Positions 1 through 7,343 of a DNA stretch of 64,000 bases are shown here, piece after piece (positions within the stretch are counted from its first letter, which is position 1; every line of letters begins with the position of its first letter). The notes below the pieces were generated by a model. It was not told where the DNA came from and did no database searches. It saw nothing but the letters and a program-made list of their open reading frames with translations. This DNA is from Vibrionaceae bacterium (GTDB lineage Bacteria; Pseudomonadota; Gammaproteobacteria; Enterobacterales; Vibrionaceae), in the NCBI GenBank assembly GCA_018222805.1, contig JAAEZQ010000005.1, positions 62,001-126,000 of the forward strand, read 5' to 3'. Both the position numbers and the translations under genes were made by a program.

Positions 1-48
1 ACGCATGGTAAAAATGCCACGCGTTACGAATCACTCTTGAACCGTTAG
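1..48 (-). repeat. Partial integron attC site (left window edge)
   Basis: Read on the minus strand, the bases after the DUF1456 stop codon contain TCAAGAGTGATTC followed by AACGCGTGGCATTTT. This is the left half of a Vibrio superintegron repeat (VCR/VPR type) as I remember that consensus. The remainder lies outside the window. It implies that the upstream minus-strand gene is the gene of a cassette. Confidence 0.65.
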
Positions 49-528
49 TTATGATTCAGACTCATCACCGCTTGGTCGCAACTGATGCTGAAGACCTAGC
101 AAGAAGTTTCGAAGAACTTGGTCTTTACATTCTCTGTAATGTTTATTCTCAGGCTTACGGAAAAATGCGCTCAGTTCATGTTTGCTTAAACGAAAATCTA
201 CAAGTTGTAGAATCTCGAGAATATCTTCGGCTTTCAAGTTCATAGCAATGCGTAACTTTTGAAATACGATATTATTACTTAACTTCTCTTCTGGCTTAGG
301 CTGTTCACCTTCACGTTTACCACGTTTAAAATTGATAAAACCGTTTAGAAATACTGCCAACTCTGTGTCGTTAAGTGCGACAAAAGATTCTTCGTCTTCT
401 TTTTTCAGCCAACTAGAGACTTGTTCATCTGTAACATTTAAGTCTGCTAAAGAGAAGATTTCAGAGATGACACTGTCTTTTAAATCGAATGTATAACGTA
501 CACGGCGTAAAATATCATTATTGGTCAA
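49..528 (-). CDS. DUF1456 family protein (YehS-like)
   Basis: A 159-residue cytosolic protein of two similar halves. Each half begins with a N-x-[IV]-[LF]-[RQ]-[KR]-[LV]-R pattern (residues about 4-12 and about 86-93) and carries the short helical repeat typical of the DUF1456/YehS family. The biochemical function of this family is unknown to me. The gene ends directly at an attC-like repeat and begins about 115 bases after the core of another attC (643-647), so it looks like a mobile cassette gene. This is notable because homologues are usually ordinary chromosomal genes. The family assignment is firm; the cassette status is inferred from the flanks. Confidence 0.85.
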   Translation of the reverse strand: MTNNDILRRVRYTFDLKDSVISEIFSLADLNVTDEQVSSWLKKEDEESFVALNDTELAVFLNGFINFKRGKREGEQPKPEEKLSNNIVFQKLRIAMNLKAEDILEILQLVDFRLSKHELSAFFRKPENKHYRECKDQVLRNFLLGLQHQLRPSGDESES

Positions 529-716
529 AATAGTTCCTAGTCTTAGGTAAATCCAGTGCTATCAACGTGATTACTGGAAGACTTGGACTTTATCAGATTT
601 GCGGTCAACTCCCTACAAATTGAACCTATTTGTGAGAAAATCATAACGAATGACATGGATTCCCCCTCCCGAGGATCTGCCACACTTATGTGGTACTTAT
701 TTGCACCGGAGGCTCC

Positions 717-1742
717 ATGTCTGATTATTCTTATTTTGCTGGTATCGATTTAGCTAAAAATCACTTCAGTATTCATGTCGTTGACTCAAAAGGAAACGTC
801 ATCCTGCATAAATCCGTTACCCGCTCTAAACTACTGCCTACATTAGCAAATATGCCACCTATGCGTATAGGCTTAGAAGCGTGCGGTGGAGCGCATTACT
901 GGGCAAGGACACTCCATGAGCTTGGCCATGATGCTCGCATCATGGCAGTTAAGTATGTCGTCCCACACCGTACTAAAGGTAAAAATGACCTCAATGATGC
1001 GGTTGCTATTTGCCAAGCTGTACAACATTCATCTACCCGTTTTGTACCCGTAAAATCCCCTGAGCAACAAGCCATTTTGTCGGTGCACCGTATGAGAGAA
1101 CATTGGGTTCGTGAACGAACGGCTTTAATGAACCGTATTCGTGCATTACTTTCTGAATTCGGATTAATCATACCGGTTGGACGCTCATCACTGATGAAGC
1201 AAGTTCCCCTCATGCTCGAAGACGCCGAAAACGAACTACCTCATTTAGCTAGGTCGGTTATTGCTGACGCTTACCATCATCTTGATGCGTTAAACCAACA
1301 TATCGCTGACACAGAACAGGTCTTCGATTCCTTTGCTAAAGTCAGTGACAATGTTCAGCGGATTATGAAGGTGAGAGGCATTGGCCCTCAAACCGCTACG
1401 GCGATACTAGCGTCGATAGGGAATGGCTCACAGTTTGATAAGAGCCGAGACTTCTCCGCTTGGTTAGGGCTAGTCCCAAAACAGTACTCAACTGGCGGTA
1501 AACCAAGGTTAGGCAGAATCACCAAGCACGGTGATAAATATCTACGAACTTTGCTCGTTCATGGTGCCCGAACGGTTATGGCCAACTTGGGACATAAACA
1601 AGATAGGTTGAGTCAGTGGTGTCGCAGCGTTCTTGAACGTCGGGGCATGAACCGAGCCATCGTGGCTCTGGCAGCCAAGAATGCCCGAATCATCTGGTCA
1701 CTACTGCACAACCAAACGGAATACGAGAATTACGCTGCTTAA
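717..1742 (+). CDS. IS110/IS1111 family transposase
   Basis: A 341-residue recombinase. The N-terminal RuvC-like DEDD domain shows FAGIDLAKNHF (Asp11) and LEACGG, then KGKNDLNDAVAI with the paired aspartates. The C-terminal Transposase_20 domain contains the helix-hairpin motif VRGIGPQTATAI and then GLVPKQYSTGGKPRLGRI, which carries the catalytic serine. It recombines the element ends with an RNA-guided target. I chose ATG 717 because GGAGG at 708-712 sits just upstream; a GTG at 690 in frame would add nine residues without a better ribosome site. The reading frame is complete, so the element may be active. Confidence 0.93.
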   Translation: MSDYSYFAGIDLAKNHFSIHVVDSKGNVILHKSVTRSKLLPTLANMPPMRIGLEACGGAHYWARTLHELGHDARIMAVKYVVPHRTKGKNDLNDAVAICQAVQHSSTRFVPVKSPEQQAILSVHRMREHWVRERTALMNRIRALLSEFGLIIPVGRSSLMKQVPLMLEDAENELPHLARSVIADAYHHLDALNQHIADTEQVFDSFAKVSDNVQRIMKVRGIGPQTATAILASIGNGSQFDKSRDFSAWLGLVPKQYSTGGKPRLGRITKHGDKYLRTLLVHGARTVMANLGHKQDRLSQWCRSVLERRGMNRAIVALAAKNARIIWSLLHNQTEYENYAA

Positions 1743-2013
1743 GTTAACACTAACTCAAGCAGCGTAACGAGAACACACCCACCGGGTCACTGCAGACGCA
1801 ATGGATGGAGATAGGTTAAGACCACTTGCGGAGAGCCTGTTAATGCGGCGGACATACTAAATGTCATCTAACGAATAAGGCACCGCAGTCGCGCAAAGTC
1901 ATCAGGGTCACAACGTATGCGTATCGTTGATATAAAGACCGAATGTAGAGCGGCAGTCCAAAACCCATCACTTGAAGTTTAGCGGATGTTTGACAACCGG
2001 GGGAATCCATGTA
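1743..2013 (+). ncRNA. Candidate bridge RNA/seekRNA region of the IS1111 element
   Basis: In the IS1111 subgroup the guide RNA comes from the non-coding end downstream of the transposase; here that is 271 bases. The stretch holds TTAATGCGGCG (1840-1850), one mismatch from the minus-strand attC target TTAACGCGGCG, and TAACGAAT (near 1869), identical to the left element-target junction. These lie around a GACAT...ATGTC hairpin (1851-1865), enclosed by TGCGG/CCGCA. Boundaries of the RNA are not determined; I give the whole non-coding end. Family knowledge predicts the RNA; the guide assignments are inference. Confidence 0.5.
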
Positions 2014-2132
2014 GCCGCGTTAAGTAGTGAGCAACGCATTCCACCCAACCTAAACTAATGTGCCGTAAACACTGAAGCCGATTCAAACTTAAATTGCCAA
2101 GCGTTGTGAATCCCTCTTAAATGCTTTGTATG
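2014..2132 (-). repeat. Integron attC site, interrupted by the IS1111 element
   Basis: On the minus strand the repeat starts at CATACAAAGC, continues TTTAAGAGGGATTC and ACAACGCTTGGCA, and ends CGTTGCTCACTACTTAACGCGGC. It continues with GTTATG at 642-647 on the far side of the insertion sequence. Rejoined, it is about 126 bp, the expected length of a Vibrio superintegron repeat. Its left end overlaps the last codons of the gene at 2089-2775, as is common in cassettes. Confidence 0.8.
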
Positions 2133-2775
2133 GTTTTTGTAGATTTAGATCATTTAGCAGCTTTTCCATGCTGAACTTCAATAATAATCTATCAATATCG
2201 GTAAACTCTCCATTTTGTATAGCTATTTCTTTTAGCCGATAGCCGGAGTCTAGCTGAACAACATATTTATTGAAGTCAATTTGCTTCCGAGTTTGATTGA
2301 AAATTTCTACCAGCTTAGGGTCGCTTATAACTATTTTATCTATATCCCACCTAAAACCTGTTCGTTTTACAAAAAATAGATCTGTCACGTAATCGAGATC
2401 ATTAGATAAAATTGAAAAACTACTTTGCTCAGCTTCTGAGAGGCTTAAGCTGACTCTGATTCCATGATTATTGATAAAAGGAATCCAGTAATTTTCTCTT
2501 TCCAAGTACACGAAGTAGTTGCTAGCACCAAAGAGTTCAAATCGTTTCAGCAAGCTAATAGTAAAGACAAACATATCTTGTTCGCAGTTTGAACCCACAC
2601 TTTGACCATCAATACGAACAATCTCGATACATTCGCTTGAAAAGTCTTCATTCTTTAGTTTGGAGAATAGCTCCTTGATAATCGTATCCGCACGACCACT
2701 TTCACCAGCGACACTAACGAGAAAAAAGAATGTACATATTATTGCGAAAGAAATAGTTCCAATGAACTTGCTCAT
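2089..2775 (-). CDS. Secreted hypothetical protein, integron cassette gene
   Basis: A 228-residue protein I do not recognise. An N-terminal hydrophobic segment (residues about 5-22) ending in VAGESGRA looks like a signal peptide, so a periplasmic or secreted location is likely. The remainder is soluble, with two cysteines (near residues 49 and 64) that could pair. The last residues, KRDSQRLAI, are encoded by the attC repeat itself, which is how many Vibrio cassette proteins end. A GTTAGGT recombination-core-like heptamer (minus strand, 2795-2801) lies just upstream of the start, so start, gene and attC together form one cassette. Confidence 0.75.
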   Translation of the reverse strand: MSKFIGTISFAIICTFFFLVSVAGESGRADTIIKELFSKLKNEDFSSECIEIVRIDGQSVGSNCEQDMFVFTISLLKRFELFGASNYFVYLERENYWIPFINNHGIRVSLSLSEAEQSSFSILSNDLDYVTDLFFVKRTGFRWDIDKIVISDPKLVEIFNQTRKQIDFNKYVVQLDSGYRLKEIAIQNGEFTDIDRLLLKFSMEKLLNDLNLQKPYKAFKRDSQRLAI

Positions 2776-3345
2776 AAACCCTCCAACGAGTCAAACCTAA
2801 CGCTTTCTATACGGCTTACAGCCGTTTTTCATCCCACTATAATGCAGCCTTAAATATAGAATTTCAATTTACAATCAATAGTTTAAGAAAGCAAAAGGAA
2901 GACTCGTTCGCAAAATGGAACATAATTTTAGAAAGGCGAATTTCTATACTCCTTCTGATAACTTGCGGTAGTCAAATTTGCATAATCAGGGTTTGCATGG
3001 TCATTCGTTCTAATTGGAAAAGGGGCAAAATAAGTCAGGATTACTTATCTTTTATTTGTGAGTCCACGACCGAACACGGCAACTTCATGTTACCCCCATT
3101 ACTGTTCCGCTAAACATTCAACGTAAGTTACAAAGTAACTTGTCTCTAAATCCCTGATTCAACCCGCTTTAAAGCTTCAAGTACATTGTGTTTACCCTAG
3201 AATTACACAATAGCAAGATCACTAGGTAGCAAGTGAGATGGTGCCCTATAAAGGGTGCGTAATGTCATCTTTTACTTGCTCGCACCTTGATATTATGCAT
3301 TCAGGTTACTAGTTTAAAACTAATACTCTGCAAGGAAGGCTTACA
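2776..3345. other. Intergenic region with several inverted repeats
   Basis: No convincing gene. It holds a GTTAGGT core-like heptamer (2795-2801, minus strand), an ACGGC/GCCGT hairpin beside it (about 2813-2827), and a perfect palindrome AAGTTAC-AAA-GTAACTT (3125-3141). A nested fold at 3228-3280 has outer arms AGCAAGT...ACTTGCT and an inner CCCT/AGGG hairpin, ahead of the plus-strand operon. The last of these could be a structured leader or a decayed repeat. Confidence 0.4.
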
Positions 3346-3876
3346 TTGACTGAGGGTAAAGTCGCACTTGGTGGCATGAATATCTTAGTCGTTGCCGAAT
3401 GTTCAACGCTTTCGATGTTGGTAATGCGCCAACTCGCCGCATTAAGTGCGAACGCTTTATATATGACTTGTGTAAGAAACACGCAAGGGAGCTGGGCTAT
3501 TTCCAATCTCCTTAGAGACTCTTTTTTATCCACACTTTGTCGTATTACATTCACATTTATCTGCATTGCTAGTAGAAAACATCAAGTTACTAAACTGCCT
3601 CAAATTCTTCCGCGTCACCTATTACCATCACATCAGCATCATCAAAACCATCTTTATGCCCTTAATGTTTATACTCATAAGGTTGGACAAGCACTTAGGT
3701 TGACCGTGATTAATACCTCTCACATAACCAACGCAGCAAACGATTATAGAATCGGACATTTATTACAACATGCAATCCCTCCAAATTGGTCTCTCTGGTT
3801 GAAAGACTATCTTGCTGGCTCACGTAGAAGCCAGTTGCCTGAACCTTTGGACTATTGGAATCTTCTCAGGAACTAA
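3346..3876 (+). CDS. Hypothetical protein, possible degenerate receiver domain
   Basis: A 176-residue protein not clearly assignable. Residues about 11-30 (MNILVVAECSTLSMLVMRQL) resemble the first strand and helix of a response-regulator receiver, but the acidic pair is replaced (AEC) and no phospho-acceptor Asp or conserved Thr/Lys follows. The middle is rich in histidine (about 85-95). The TTG start at 3346 has AAGGAAGG upstream; ATG 3376 is an alternative. It ends three bases before an HPt gene, which supports a former or modified phosphorelay role. It could equally be a decaying gene. Confidence 0.45.
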   Translation: MTEGKVALGGMNILVVAECSTLSMLVMRQLAALSANALYMTCVRNTQGSWAISNLLRDSFLSTLCRITFTFICIASRKHQVTKLPQILPRHLLPSHQHHQNHLYALNVYTHKVGQALRLTVINTSHITNAANDYRIGHLLQHAIPPNWSLWLKDYLAGSRRSQLPEPLDYWNLLRN

Positions 3877-3879
3877 TAA

Positions 3880-4227
3880 ATGATCAATTTTGACGTGTTA
3901 AATAGAGTTATGGATAACGATGTAGACATCATTATCGCCGTGTTTGCGACCTACTTGGAAGAGCACGTAAATGGTTTAGAACGCATTAATGAGTTGTATG
4001 CCAATGAAAATTGGCCAGAACTGCACTTATTAGTACACAGCTTAAAAGGAGCATTAGAAAGCTTCGGTGAAGATACCGCCGTCACAGCGTTACAAGATAT
4101 TGAAGAAGATACGCGCAACAATGTTGCACCAGATGAGTCAGATATCACTATAGTTAATAGGGAGCTATTAACTATTAATCAACAGATTTTTGCTTATTTA
4201 GACAATTTGAATAGCAAGCCTGTATAG
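3880..4227 (+). CDS. HPt domain phosphotransfer protein
   Basis: A 115-residue single-domain histidine phosphotransfer protein. The signature HSLKGALESFG at about residue 53 gives the phospho-accepting His53 followed by the usual Lys and Gly. The rest is predicted to be a four-helix bundle. Such proteins shuttle phosphate between hybrid sensor kinases and response regulators in the cytosol. It starts three bases after the preceding gene and is followed 19 bases later by a small gene, so all three are probably co-transcribed. The partner kinase is not in this window. Confidence 0.85.
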   Translation: MINFDVLNRVMDNDVDIIIAVFATYLEEHVNGLERINELYANENWPELHLLVHSLKGALESFGEDTAVTALQDIEEDTRNNVAPDESDITIVNRELLTINQQIFAYLDNLNSKPV

Positions 4228-4246
4228 GGTTAAAACGGGGGGATAT

Positions 4247-4444
4247 ATGGCAATGAACAGCAACAACTTTAGAGAGCTTATTGATTCGCTAAAAGACTTA
4301 ACGCCAACTCAGAAAAGATACCTCATTAGCCGAACAAAAATGTCGTTGGATGACGAATATGGCATGTTCAGAACTGATGATCTACTGACTCAAGAAGAGC
4401 TGGAGGCTTTGCTTTCTCCAACACAAACAGCAGAACCTAAATAG
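4247..4444 (+). CDS. Small hypothetical protein (65 aa)
   Basis: A small, soluble, helical protein with a LTPTQKRYLISR segment (about 18-29) and an acidic LLTQEELEALL tail (about 45-55). A good ribosome site (GGGGGGATAT) precedes ATG 4247. It is the last gene of the HPt operon and is followed by a clear terminator, so I treat it as real. I do not recognise the family; the EELEALL ending resembles short docking helices, which is only a suggestion. Confidence 0.6.
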   Translation: MAMNSNNFRELIDSLKDLTPTQKRYLISRTKMSLDDEYGMFRTDDLLTQEELEALLSPTQTAEPK

Positions 4445-4466
4445 TACCCATTTGTCAGTGCTAGGG

Positions 4467-4500
4467 ACCAAGTAGAGCAATAACGCTTTACTTGGTTTTT
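4467..4500 (+). terminator. Rho-independent terminator of the HPt operon
   Basis: ACCAAGTA pairs with TACTTGGT across a 14-base loop and is followed by a T run. Confidence 0.8.
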
Positions 4501-4618
4501 AGAGTCTTATCATCACAATCACAGAATTTATCAGAACAAGTAAATAACGAGCGTGTTATGTCATTGGCTATCCCGACAAGCCTCAGTTATCCCCCTTCCC
4601 CTTGATGGAACCTTCTGG

Positions 4619-4882
4619 TCACTGACTTAACAGGTTGCTCATTGATTGTTGGTCTCGAAAACGGTTGTAATCTTCTGCTAATAATTGATGCTGGTAACGC
4701 GTATATGATAGAGCTTCGTTTGAGACAACTATCTGATTTTCCTTTTGAATCAACTGACCACGTAACTGCTCGATTTCATGACTTTGTTGGGTATTGCTGT
4801 GATACATTGCAACCAAGCTGAAAATAGACATCATCAACATTGCAATCAGGACGTTATTAATGGTTTTAGGTTGAATATTCAT
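4619..4882 (-). CDS. Small single-pass membrane protein with coiled coil
   Basis: An 87-residue protein. One hydrophobic segment at residues about 10-27 is followed by a glutamine-rich, probably coiled-coil region (HEIEQLRGQLIQKENQIV, about 35-52). An AGGAGAGG ribosome site precedes the ATG. Predicted to sit in the inner membrane with its C-terminus in the periplasm. No known function; it stands alone between the HPt operon and the glutathione transferase gene. Confidence 0.6.
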   Translation of the reverse strand: MNIQPKTINNVLIAMLMMSIFSLVAMYHSNTQQSHEIEQLRGQLIQKENQIVVSNEALSYTRYQHQLLAEDYNRFRDQQSMSNLLSQ

Positions 4883-5118
4883 AAACCTCTCCTTGTCTCT
4901 ATTGCACTTTCCCGATTAAAACCAATGATCAAAGCTACAGAACAATCGATTCTATACGCCCAGAAAGCTAATTTGGTGTTACAAATTTAATTATAGGTGA
5001 GTGGGGATAAAAGAAGAGAAATACTCAAGAAATTGAACGGGTTTGAAATGTTAGAGACGAAAGCAGCAAGTTAAATGTCCTCTTGCCGCTTTCAATAACC
5101 AAATAAGGATGAGGTATA

Positions 5119-5733
5119 TTAACTTTGAAATGCTTCGCGAGCTGAGACTTGCTCAAACCAACGGGCGATATTTGGAGCCGTTGAAAGCACATCAATCTGA
5201 AGTGCATTAATTGCAAATCCAACGAATATGTAACCGGTGATATCTACAATAGTGTAACGGTCCGAGGCGATAAACTCACTTTCCCCTAAACGTTTATCTA
5301 AAACCGGAAGGAACGCCAATACGCGAGATTTTGACTCTTCGCCCCACTCTTTGACGCAGTTTTCACGATCCTTATAAATAGCACTGATGTTACGGAACGC
5401 CTGAAACGCAGCATAAAGCCCCTGAAACTCGACAACACGATGCCACATTTCAACCTGAGCGCGCTCAAGTTGATTGCCACCAAATAAGTTCAGATCGTTA
5501 GTAAACTCCTCATCGAAATAACGGCAAATCGCAACGCTTTCACAAAGTGTGGTGCCGTCATCTAACTCTAAAACTGGCACTTTGCCATTCACACTCTTTT
5601 GCTTGAACGTATCCGCAAGGTTGTCTCCGTCACGCACATTTATTGCGACTCGTTCGACATCGCCACCAATTTCTTTAAGAAAACTGTTAACTCTCTTGCA
5701 ACTTGGCGTCATCGCGGTTTCATATAACTTCAT
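5119..5733 (-). CDS. Glutathione S-transferase family protein
   Basis: A 204-residue cytosolic enzyme of the GST fold. The N-terminal thioredoxin-like domain (1-80) begins MKLYETAMTPSCKRVNSFL and contains VPVLELDDGTTLCESVAICRYFD, the glutathione-binding cis-Pro and E-S signature. The helical C-terminal domain contains DRYTIVDITGY. The substrate is unknown; detoxification of an electrophile is the usual role. It is divergent from a TetR regulator, with a palindrome in the shared promoter, so it is probably that regulator's target. Confidence 0.88.
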   Translation of the reverse strand: MKLYETAMTPSCKRVNSFLKEIGGDVERVAINVRDGDNLADTFKQKSVNGKVPVLELDDGTTLCESVAICRYFDEEFTNDLNLFGGNQLERAQVEMWHRVVEFQGLYAAFQAFRNISAIYKDRENCVKEWGEESKSRVLAFLPVLDKRLGESEFIASDRYTIVDITGYIFVGFAINALQIDVLSTAPNIARWFEQVSAREAFQS

Positions 5734-5753
5734 CGTACACCCTGTCCCTTTAA

Positions 5754-5769
5754 CTAACTGTTCGGTTAG
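5754..5769. promoter_or_regulatory. Putative TetR operator between gst and tetR
   Basis: The palindrome CTAAC-TGTTCG-GTTAG lies about 20 bases upstream of the GST start and next to a TATAAC -10-like element on the minus strand. Its position suits repression of the GST gene by the divergent regulator. No footprint evidence. Confidence 0.5.
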
Positions 5770-5875
5770 GTTATACTGTAGCCAGTTTCTAAACGATCAG
5801 TCAAGAATATAATTGCTCTACATTTCATACGATTGGAAGATAAACTAAAGCAATAATTTCTGGGTGGGCACCTAT

Positions 5876-6451
5876 ATGGCAAGAAAAGCTAACTTCGACC
5901 GAGATGAGAAGCTCTTAGTCGCCATGAATCTGTTCTGGCGCAAAGGTTTTTCAAATACCTCTATATCCGATCTCACTGAGGAGCTGAACATCAACCGGTT
6001 CAGTCTTTACAATACTTATGGTGACAAACAACAGCTTTATTATGAGGCTCTGGATACTTACCTTAAAAAAGTGTCTTTACCTTCTCTGGTTGATTTGAGT
6101 AAAAACGGAGCTTCCCTTAGGGAAATCGAAACCTTTTTGACGGCCTTTGCCACACTTCAGCGCAAAAGTAACTGCGGATGTTTTGTTCAAAATGCATTGG
6201 TTGAACACGCTGGCGAAGATAAAGATGTGTTACGTATGGGGCATTTTCTGTTTGACCACCTCATCGAGATCATGAGTGAGGCAATAGAAAACGCGCAAAG
6301 AGAAACGTTAATTCCTAATACGTTCAAACCAGCAGAATTAGCCTGTTTTATTCTCAACAACATGCAAGGCATGCGGGTGCTTGGTAAGGCCAAGCGTTAT
6401 GAAGATTTAGACACTGCATTATCGTGTTTACTGACTTTGATAAGGAAATAA
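5876..6451 (+). CDS. TetR/AcrR family transcriptional regulator
   Basis: A 191-residue regulator. The N-terminal helix-turn-helix (about 10-55) includes AMNLFWRKGFSNTSISDL and the recognition helix region NINRFSLYNTYGDKQQLY. The ligand-binding C-terminal domain includes NCGCFVQNALVEH, seen in the electrophile-sensing TetR proteins related to NemR-type regulators, with two close cysteines that could sense electrophiles (inference). I chose ATG 5876 (MARKANFD), since upstream codons add nothing conserved. It is divergent from gst and followed within two bases by a PPC-domain gene. Confidence 0.88.
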   Translation: MARKANFDRDEKLLVAMNLFWRKGFSNTSISDLTEELNINRFSLYNTYGDKQQLYYEALDTYLKKVSLPSLVDLSKNGASLREIETFLTAFATLQRKSNCGCFVQNALVEHAGEDKDVLRMGHFLFDHLIEIMSEAIENAQRETLIPNTFKPAELACFILNNMQGMRVLGKAKRYEDLDTALSCLLTLIRK

Positions 6452-6452
6452 A

Positions 6453-6860
6453 ATGTCAATCAACGTCATTGCAATTAGATTAACCAAGGGCATGGATCTT
6501 AAACAAAGTCTCACGGAGATCGTTAGGGATCATAATATCAAGGCGGGTTCAATCGCTTCTTGCGTCGGTTGTGTGTCACAACTCCAGCTTCGTCTCGCTG
6601 GTGCTAAATCAACTTTAGTGAAACAAGAGCCTTTAGAAATTGTGTCGGTAATGGGCACTTTGACATCCGAGCATCAACATGTACATATTTCGCTTTCGGA
6701 CGAGCAAGGACACGTTTGGGGTGGGCACTTAATGGAAGGCACGATCATTGATACCACGGCCGAACTCATTATCCATAGCTACCCTAACCTCGCCTTCAGC
6801 CGTGAGATGGATGAGAGCACTGGTTATACAGAGCTAGAGGTGAATACAATCCCAGTTTAA
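6453..6860 (+). CDS. PPC (DUF296) domain protein
   Basis: A 135-residue protein covering one PPC/PCC domain: RLTKGMDLKQSLTEI at the start, the central IASCVGCVSQLQLRLAG, and the strongly conserved HVHISLSDEQGHVWGGHLMEGTII with its metal-ligand histidines. Bacterial single-domain members are trimeric and often bind a metal; their role is poorly known, and DNA binding is documented mainly for plant AT-hook fusions. It is coupled to the TetR gene, so both may answer the same signal as the GST. Confidence 0.85.
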   Translation: MSINVIAIRLTKGMDLKQSLTEIVRDHNIKAGSIASCVGCVSQLQLRLAGAKSTLVKQEPLEIVSVMGTLTSEHQHVHISLSDEQGHVWGGHLMEGTIIDTTAELIIHSYPNLAFSREMDESTGYTELEVNTIPV

Positions 6861-7073
6861 TGGGTAATACCAGCGCTAGTAATGTAGATATCGCAATTCC
6901 CTGTCAAACACGCACAGGAAAACAAATGGTTTTGTATAGATATTTACCTTGCGACGAGGCAGTCAATGGCTCAAAAATCACCTGAACGAATGATAAGGCA
7001 ACTAACACAAGACACTTAATATCTGGGCTGATTGGCATTGAGTATCCTGAGATCGGGGTAATTCATATATCTG

Positions 7074-7157
7074 TCTGTATCGCATGCGACATTCTGCTTG
7101 CTGTTCTCACATTTTCCATTCATCATGGCTTTACAAGCTAACCTTGTGCGATACAGA
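7074..7157. repeat. Long-loop inverted repeat upstream of ilvE
   Basis: TCTGTATCGCA (7074-7084) is the perfect complement of TGCGATACAGA (7147-7157), with 62 bases between. The rest of the 6861-7343 gap shows no gene. It may be a small repeated element or an RNA fold in the leader of the aminotransferase gene. Confidence 0.5.
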
Positions 7158-7343
7158 TAACATTCTGATTGAAACTATCTTTATGCTAATTTTTGCCACT
7201 CTGCTCTAAGTCTTAGTACGCCAGAACGCTTACAATCGTTGCTTGTTTGTTAACGCACAAGGGTTAAGAACATATAATGCAGGCATGCATGTTGAACAAG
7301 GCAGAACTATCTGCTTGATAATTTGAATAAGAAAGGAGTCATA

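Larger units (their letters stand above)
648..2013 (+). mobile_element. IS1111-type (IS110 family) insertion sequence in an attC site
   Basis: The element has perfect 12-bp inverted repeats that are subterminal: ATGGATTCCCCC at 655-666 and its complement at 1999-2010. Seven extra bases lie outside the left repeat (648-654) and three outside the right (2011-2013), which is the asymmetric end structure I know for the IS1111 subgroup. The element contains one transposase gene and a long non-coding right end. Removing 648-2013 joins CATAAC to GCCGCGTTAAG, which restores a continuous attC right end on the minus strand, so the insertion is exactly at the recombination core. No target duplication is needed to explain the junction. 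Total length is 1366 bp. Confidence 0.9.

Noticed and set aside
2795..2827. GTTAGGT core beside a hairpin, possibly an integron attI site
   Set aside because: No integrase gene lies on the expected side; the next plus-strand gene is receiver-like. Kept as a core-like heptamer only.
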